From assembly GCA_028698975.1 (NCBI GenBank), contig JAQVVK010000069.1:1-10149 (forward strand): 10,149 nt of DNA, written 5' to 3'. A program made the position numbers and the translations under genes. The stretch is from Victivallaceae bacterium (GTDB lineage Bacteria > Verrucomicrobiota > Lentisphaeria > Victivallales > Victivallaceae). Below are positions 6,893 through 10,149 of the stretch, in pieces; position 1 is the stretch's first letter; each line of letters starts with the position of its first letter. Below the pieces are notes generated by a model. It had not been told where the DNA came from, did no database searches, and saw nothing but the letters and a program-made list of their open reading frames with translations.

Positions 6893-6915
6893 ATACTGTT
6901 TCAACCGAATTTCAA
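6888..6915 (-). promoter_or_regulatory. Predicted sigma-70-type promoter of the tetR-hcp operon
   Basis: Read on the minus strand: TTGAAA (6915-6910), a 16-base spacer, then TATGTT (6893-6888). The -10 is only a 4/6 match, but it lies inside the TetR dyad at the expected place, about 30 bases before the start codon. A second TTGAAA lies closer in (minus-strand 6904-6899) but has no good -10 partner. Confidence 0.4.
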
Positions 6916-7111
6916 GTGGAAATCGGTGTTTTCCTGATAAAATTCAAATAAAAAACCGGTTATGCGGCATGGCGGCACGTCGTATTGGCGGAGAAATATC
7001 CTGGTGGAAACCCGAATTATGCACGCGGGTGGTTGTCGGCGCAACCGCGCGACCCGCCGCCGCAAAGAGCTGATTGTGACATGTTTTTGCCATCCATGAA
7101 GATAAAATGAT

Positions 7112-7139
7112 TTGAAAAAAAAGGAATATGTGATAAAAT
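7112..7139 (+). promoter_or_regulatory. Predicted promoter of the tviB-wbuC-mntP operon
   Basis: TTGAAA (7112-7117), a 16-base spacer and TAAAAT (7134-7139) match sigma-70 consensus at 5/6 for both boxes. It lies about 40 bases before the tviB start; the ribosome site GGAG is at 7168-7171, 7 bases before the ATG. Confidence 0.5.
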
Positions 7140-7178
7140 ATAGGATAACATTTTTTTTGACAGAAACGGAGTGCATTT

Positions 7179-8468
7179 ATGATTTCGATGGATGATCTCA
7201 AGGCGAACAAGGCGAAAATCGCCTTGATCGGTCTCGGTTATGTCGGTCTGCCGCTCGCCGTGGCGTTTGGCCGCCGTTTTGACACGGTCGGCTTCGATGT
7301 CAACCCTCAACGGCTCGCCGCGCTGCGCAAGGGGGAAGATGTCACGCTTGAAACCTCCAGCGAAGATCTGGCGTCGTCCGCAAATTTGCGTTTTTCCAAC
7401 AATATTGACGATCTGCGCGACCGCGATGTGTTTATCGTCACCGTGCCGACCCCGGTCGATAAATACAACCGCCCCGACCTTTCGCCGCTTTACGGAGCCA
7501 GCTCCACCGTGGGCAAGGCTATCAAGCGCGGCGCGATCGTGATCTACGAAAGCACGGTCTATCCCGGTTGCACCGAGGAAGAATGCGTGCCGGTGATCGA
7601 ACGCGAAAGCGGCCTGAAATTCAACCGTGATTTCTTTTGCGGCTACAGCCCGGAGCGCATCAACCCCGGCGACAAGGAGCATACCCTTGTAAAGATCAGG
7701 AAAATCACCTCCGGATCAACTCCGGAAGTCGCCGAAGTCGTTGACGCGCTTTACAATACGATTCTCCAAGCCGGCACTCACAAAGCCAGCTCGATCAAGG
7801 TGGCCGAGGCGGCCAAGGTGATCGAAAATTCGCAGCGCGATTTGAATATCGCGTTTGTCAACGAACTGGCCAAGATATTCCATTTGATCGGCATCGACAC
7901 CAACGAAGTGCTGGAAGCCGCCGGTACCAAGTGGAACTTCCTCAAATTCAAACCCGGTCTGGTCGGCGGCCACTGCATCGGCGTTGACCCTTATTATCTT
8001 ACACACAAGGCGCAGAGCCTCGGCTATCTGCCCGAAGTGATCCTCGCCGGGCGGCGCATCAATGACGGCATGGGGCAGTATGTGGCCGGCGAAGTCGTCA
8101 AGCGCATGATCCGCAAGGGGCAGAAGATTTACGGGGCGCGGGTGCTTCAGCTCGGCGTGACTTTTAAGGAAAACTGCACGGATATACGCAATTCGCACGC
8201 GGTGGATGTGGCTCGCGGGCTGGAGGAGTTTGGCTGCAAGGTGGACATCCTTGATCCGTGGGCCAATGCCGGCGACGTCAAGCACGAATACGGCTTGGAA
8301 ATCATGAATGAGCTTCCCAAGACCTCTGCAAAATACGACGCCGTGGTGCTGACCGTGAGCCATCGGGAATTTCTCGAACTTGACATACCCTCGCTGCTTG
8401 CCGATCAGTCGGTGGTCTTCGATATCAAGGGTGTACTGCCCCGCGATCTGGTGGATGGACGGCTCTGA
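7179..8468 (+). CDS. tviB: UDP-N-acetylhexosamine 6-dehydrogenase (TviB/WbpO type)
   Basis: This cytoplasmic NAD-dependent enzyme oxidises the C6 hydroxyl of a UDP-N-acetylhexosamine to the uronic acid, supplying acidic sugars for capsule or O-antigen. It has 429 residues, normal length. Visible order: Rossmann motif GLGYVGLP (18-25) with acidic D40 in VGFDVN, the VTVPTPV loop (88-94), YESTVYPG (123-130), GYSPERINPGDKEH (155-168), the central KVAEAAKVIENSQRDLNIA helix (207-225), catalytic C266 in GGHCIGVDPYYLTHKAQ, and C-terminal TFKENCTDIRNS (328-339). From memory it is very close to Salmonella TviB throughout, including the C-terminal LP...D.RL, so an N-acetyl sugar substrate is more likely than UDP-glucose. 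It is first in an operon with wbuC (TGATG overlap). GlcNAc versus GalNAc cannot be decided from sequence alone. Confidence 0.93.
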   Translation: MISMDDLKANKAKIALIGLGYVGLPLAVAFGRRFDTVGFDVNPQRLAALRKGEDVTLETSSEDLASSANLRFSNNIDDLRDRDVFIVTVPTPVDKYNRPDLSPLYGASSTVGKAIKRGAIVIYESTVYPGCTEEECVPVIERESGLKFNRDFFCGYSPERINPGDKEHTLVKIRKITSGSTPEVAEVVDALYNTILQAGTHKASSIKVAEAAKVIENSQRDLNIAFVNELAKIFHLIGIDTNEVLEAAGTKWNFLKFKPGLVGGHCIGVDPYYLTHKAQSLGYLPEVILAGRRINDGMGQYVAGEVVKRMIRKGQKIYGARVLQLGVTFKENCTDIRNSHAVDVARGLEEFGCKVDILDPWANAGDVKHEYGLEIMNELPKTSAKYDAVVLTVSHREFLELDIPSLLADQSVVFDIKGVLPRDLVDGRL

Positions 8469-8869
8469 TGAAAATTGTTGACGACCGCCTTATGGATTCT
8501 TTGCTGGAGCAGGCGGCGGCCAATCCGCGCCGCCGCACCAACTTTAATTTGCACGAAGACCCGGCGCAGCCGATCAACCGGCTTTGCATCGCCGGGTGGC
8601 CGGATACCGAGTTCCCGATTCACCGCCACCCCGGCAAATGGGAGCTTATGACTCTGCTTCGCGGGCGCATGACCAGCATGGTTTACGACGACAACGGCAA
8701 CGTGATCGAGTCGCATGAGCTGGGCGGAGCCGACGGCGCAAGATCGATCGAACTTCCGGACGGGGCGTGGCACAATCTGGTGTTTCACGAGCCCAGCGTT
8801 TTTCTCGAAGTCAAGGCCGGGCCGTATGCGCCCAATGCGCCGGAAGACGTTATGACCGGAAAGAAATAA
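8468..8869 (+). CDS. wbuC: WbuC-family cupin metalloprotein
   Basis: A 133-residue cytoplasmic protein of the WbuC cupin family, often encoded in O-antigen and other surface-polysaccharide clusters; its reaction is not established to my knowledge. Family marks: R-x-N-x-N-x-H (23-29), NRLCIA (37-42), the metal-binding cupin 1 motif H52-R-H54 with E59 (HRHPGKWE), the L-R-G turn (64-66), H102 in GAWHNLVFH as the fourth metal ligand, and the closing EVKAGPYAP (113-121). Its ATG overlaps the tviB stop by one base (TGATG) and it is followed one base later by mntP, so it is translated as part of the same unit. An isomerase or epimerase-like role on the nucleotide sugar made by TviB is a plausible guess only. 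Confidence 0.9.
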   Translation: MKIVDDRLMDSLLEQAAANPRRRTNFNLHEDPAQPINRLCIAGWPDTEFPIHRHPGKWELMTLLRGRMTSMVYDDNGNVIESHELGGADGARSIELPDGAWHNLVFHEPSVFLEVKAGPYAPNAPEDVMTGKK

Positions 8870-8870
8870 T

Positions 8871-9434
8871 ATGTCCTGGCTTGAAATTCTGTTGATCTCG
8901 TTTGGTGTATCGGTTGACTCGTTTGCGGTATCGGTCGGCGGAGCTTTGTCGGAACGCGACCGGTTGTGGCGTGCTGCGGTGATCGCCGCGCTTTATTTCG
9001 GCGGGTTTCAGTTTCTCATGCCGGTGGCCGGGTATTTCCTTGCCGGGATGCTGTCCGGCGCATTCGACGCCTGGGATCACTGGATCGCCTTTGTCTTGCT
9101 CGCACTGGTCGGTGGCAAGATGTTTGTCGAGGCATTGTTTTGCCGCGAGGAGGAAAAATCCTGCGCTGGCATATTTACTCCGCTTCACATGATCGTACCG
9201 GCACTTGCCACAAGCTGTGACGCGCTGGCGGTCGGGGCGGGCTTCTCCTTTGCCGGTTATCCGCTGTGGCTGCCTGCGGCCGCGATGGGTGTGGTGACCG
9301 CGCTGGTTTCCGCCGTCGGGGTGATGCTGGGCGGTCGGCTCGGCCGGGCCATGCCCGGAGAAAAATATGTGGCGGCGGCCGGCGGGGTGGTGATCGTCTG
9401 TATCGGGGGCAAGGTATTGTTAGCCGGGCTTTGA
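8871..9434 (+). CDS. mntP: MntP manganese efflux pump
   Basis: An inner-membrane exporter of Mn2+ that protects against manganese excess. It has 187 residues, the family norm, and about six hydrophobic segments (roughly 4-24, 36-60, 68-88, 102-124, 131-155, 166-186) arranged as two three-helix halves. The conserved acidic residues sit in the mirrored motifs SVDSFAVS (D16) and TSCDALAVG (D117); FQFLMPVAGY and GGKMFVEAL are also family hallmarks. A polar loop rich in Glu and Lys (CREEEKSC, 91-98) separates the halves. The start is one base after the wbuC stop, with a weak GGAAAG ribosome site, so it depends on the upstream promoter. There is no room for the yybP-ykoY manganese riboswitch often found before mntP, so control by Mn would have to act elsewhere. 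Confidence 0.95.
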   Translation: MSWLEILLISFGVSVDSFAVSVGGALSERDRLWRAAVIAALYFGGFQFLMPVAGYFLAGMLSGAFDAWDHWIAFVLLALVGGKMFVEALFCREEEKSCAGIFTPLHMIVPALATSCDALAVGAGFSFAGYPLWLPAAAMGVVTALVSAVGVMLGGRLGRAMPGEKYVAAAGGVVIVCIGGKVLLAGL

Positions 9435-9478
9435 ACTGATATTTCTTCATCAAATCGGTCGGTTTGGTCGAAATCGGT

Positions 9479-9505
9479 TTGAAAAAAACACAAAACAGAT
9501 GTAAT
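9479..9505 (+). promoter_or_regulatory. Possible promoter before the last gene
   Basis: TTGAAA (9479-9484) and TGTAAT (9500-9505) are separated by 15 bases, a little short, and lie about 30 bases before the ATG at 9535. Just upstream, AAATCGGT occurs twice (9451-9458 and 9471-9478), about 20 bases apart, which could be a binding site on one face of the helix. Confidence 0.35.
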
Positions 9506-9534
9506 TTTCCCCATACCTATATGGAGATGGACAT

Positions 9535-10149
9535 ATGTTTCAGACGCTTTATTCTTTTCTGCTCGGCAAATACCGCGAAAACGAATTCCCTGCGCTGCGG
9601 CGTCAACTCGAAGTCTGGCAGCGCAAACGCCCGTTCGACGGGATGCGGCTTTTGGACGGCACCCCGGTATTTCGCAACACGCTGGCAAAGTATCTGCCGC
9701 TTCTGGCGGGCGGAGCCGAGCTTACCGTGGTCATGAGTGACGGGATCCCGGGTGACGAGGCCGTATTCAACCGGCTGCCCAAGTTTGGCATTCGCACGGC
9801 CGACGCCGGCACGTTGTGCAAAAGATTCGATGTGGTAATGGATTGCGCCGGCAAACTGTCGCAGGTTAATTCATCGCTTGGTTATGTTGAGCTGACCCGA
9901 TCCGGCGAGGCCGTCTACCGCGACGCGAAACAGCCGGTGTTTCTGGCCGACGCCGGCCGGGTCAAGGCGATCGAAACCGGGCTTGGCACCGGTGACGGAT
10001 TCATCCGGGCGATGAAAAAACTCGGTTACGCCAATTTCAAGGATCGCAAAATCGCGGTTTTCGGCTGTGGTAAAGTCGGGCGCGGCATAGTGGCCGGCAT
10101 TCTCCGCGAGGGAGGCGTGCCGGTCATCGTCGACGACCCGGCGCGGGTG
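9535..10149 (+). CDS. S-adenosylhomocysteine hydrolase-like NAD-binding protein (5' part)
   Basis: The frame opens at ATG 9535 behind GGAG (9523-9526) and stays open for 205 codons to the window edge; the 3' end is missing. Residues about 1-140 are not clearly recognisable. Residues about 143-205 read ADAGRVKAIETGLGTGDGF, a helix, then KIAVFGCGKVGRG, a Rossmann GxGxxG nucleotide-binding loop, and an acidic VDD at the end of the next strand, typical for NAD. From memory this stretch aligns without gaps to adenosylhomocysteinase from its SAH-site motif NDSVTKSKFDN to GYGDVGKG. The catalytic Lys, Asp and Asn would be Val, Glu and Thr, so ordinary SAH hydrolysis is doubtful. A 2-hydroxyacid-dehydrogenase relative is the alternative. 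It is separated from mntP by 100 bases with its own possible promoter. Confidence 0.75.
   Translation, partial: MFQTLYSFLLGKYRENEFPALRRQLEVWQRKRPFDGMRLLDGTPVFRNTLAKYLPLLAGGAELTVVMSDGIPGDEAVFNRLPKFGIRTADAGTLCKRFDVVMDCAGKLSQVNSSLGYVELTRSGEAVYRDAKQPVFLADAGRVKAIETGLGTGDGFIRAMKKLGYANFKDRKIAVFGCGKVGRGIVAGILREGGVPVIVDDPARV

Larger units (their letters stand above)
6857..7178. other. Divergent intergenic region with a GC-rich island
   Basis: This is the spacer between the minus-strand tetR operon and the plus-strand tviB operon. Outer parts are AT-rich and carry the two promoters and the operator. The centre (about 6961-7075) is strikingly GC-rich and contains a stem-loop: GCGGGT (7025-7030) pairs with ACCCGC (7052-7057) and GGTTG (7031-7035) with CAACC (7042-7046), with a 6-base loop and a 5-base bulge. 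Short frames exist on both strands (for example 6962-7099, 45 codons, Arg-rich), but none has a good ribosome site or a recognisable product. The island could be a structured leader, a dispersed repeat or a gene remnant; I cannot tell. Confidence 0.4.

Noticed and set aside
6876..7099. Possible small genes in the divergent spacer
   Set aside because: Start sites lack ribosome sites, products are Arg-rich and unrecognised, and frames on both strands are equally open.
7017..7682. 221-codon minus-strand frame over the start of tviB
   Set aside because: It is antisense to the conserved Rossmann region of tviB, with no ribosome site and no family resemblance.
8840..8890. yybP-ykoY manganese riboswitch before mntP
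   Set aside because: Only one base separates wbuC and mntP, leaving no space, and the characteristic helices are not visible.

Overview
The window looks like part of a chromosome of an anaerobic, Gram-negative-type bacterium. My best guess is the PVC group, Lentisphaerae/Victivallales-like. The grounds are a prepilin-type N-terminal relic of the kind very abundant there, a very large secreted-type strand-loop-strand repeat protein, and a ferredoxin/hybrid-cluster-protein cassette typical of strict anaerobes. This placement is inference, not proof. Genes are GC-rich with GC-ending codons, while the spacers at 126-400, 3380-3613 and parts of 6857-7178 are clearly AT-rich.

Left part (1-3613): the 3' end of an unidentified gene (stop at 123-125) and a short frameshifted prepilin N-terminal relic (180-310). 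A complete 973-residue AIDA/autotransporter-passenger-like repeat protein follows (401-3322), with no visible signal peptide or beta-barrel, and is closed by a textbook intrinsic terminator (3339-3379). A 13-base word, CATAGTCGATTAT, occurs on both sides of this gene.

Middle part (3614-6915), all on the minus strand: a compact four-gene operon read as tetR -> ferredoxin-like protein -> hcp -> small TIGR04076-like Cys/His-rich protein. Gaps are 41 and 26 bases, then a 4-base overlap. A 24-base near-perfect dyad (6869-6892) overlaps the predicted -10 box in front of tetR and is the likely autoregulatory operator. The logic suggested is a repressor-controlled nitrosative/oxidative stress unit: Hcp reduces NO or hydroxylamine, the Fe-S protein feeds it electrons, and the small protein has an unknown accessory role.

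Right part (7100-10149), plus strand: a promoter, then tviB (nucleotide-sugar 6-dehydrogenase), wbuC (cupin) and mntP (Mn2+ exporter), with overlaps or gaps of about 1 base, so surely co-transcribed. After a 100-base spacer with a possible promoter comes the first 205 codons of a protein that resembles S-adenosylhomocysteine hydrolase around its NAD-binding segment but appears to lack the catalytic residues. It runs off the window. The first two genes point to surface polysaccharide synthesis; why mntP is coupled to them is not clear.
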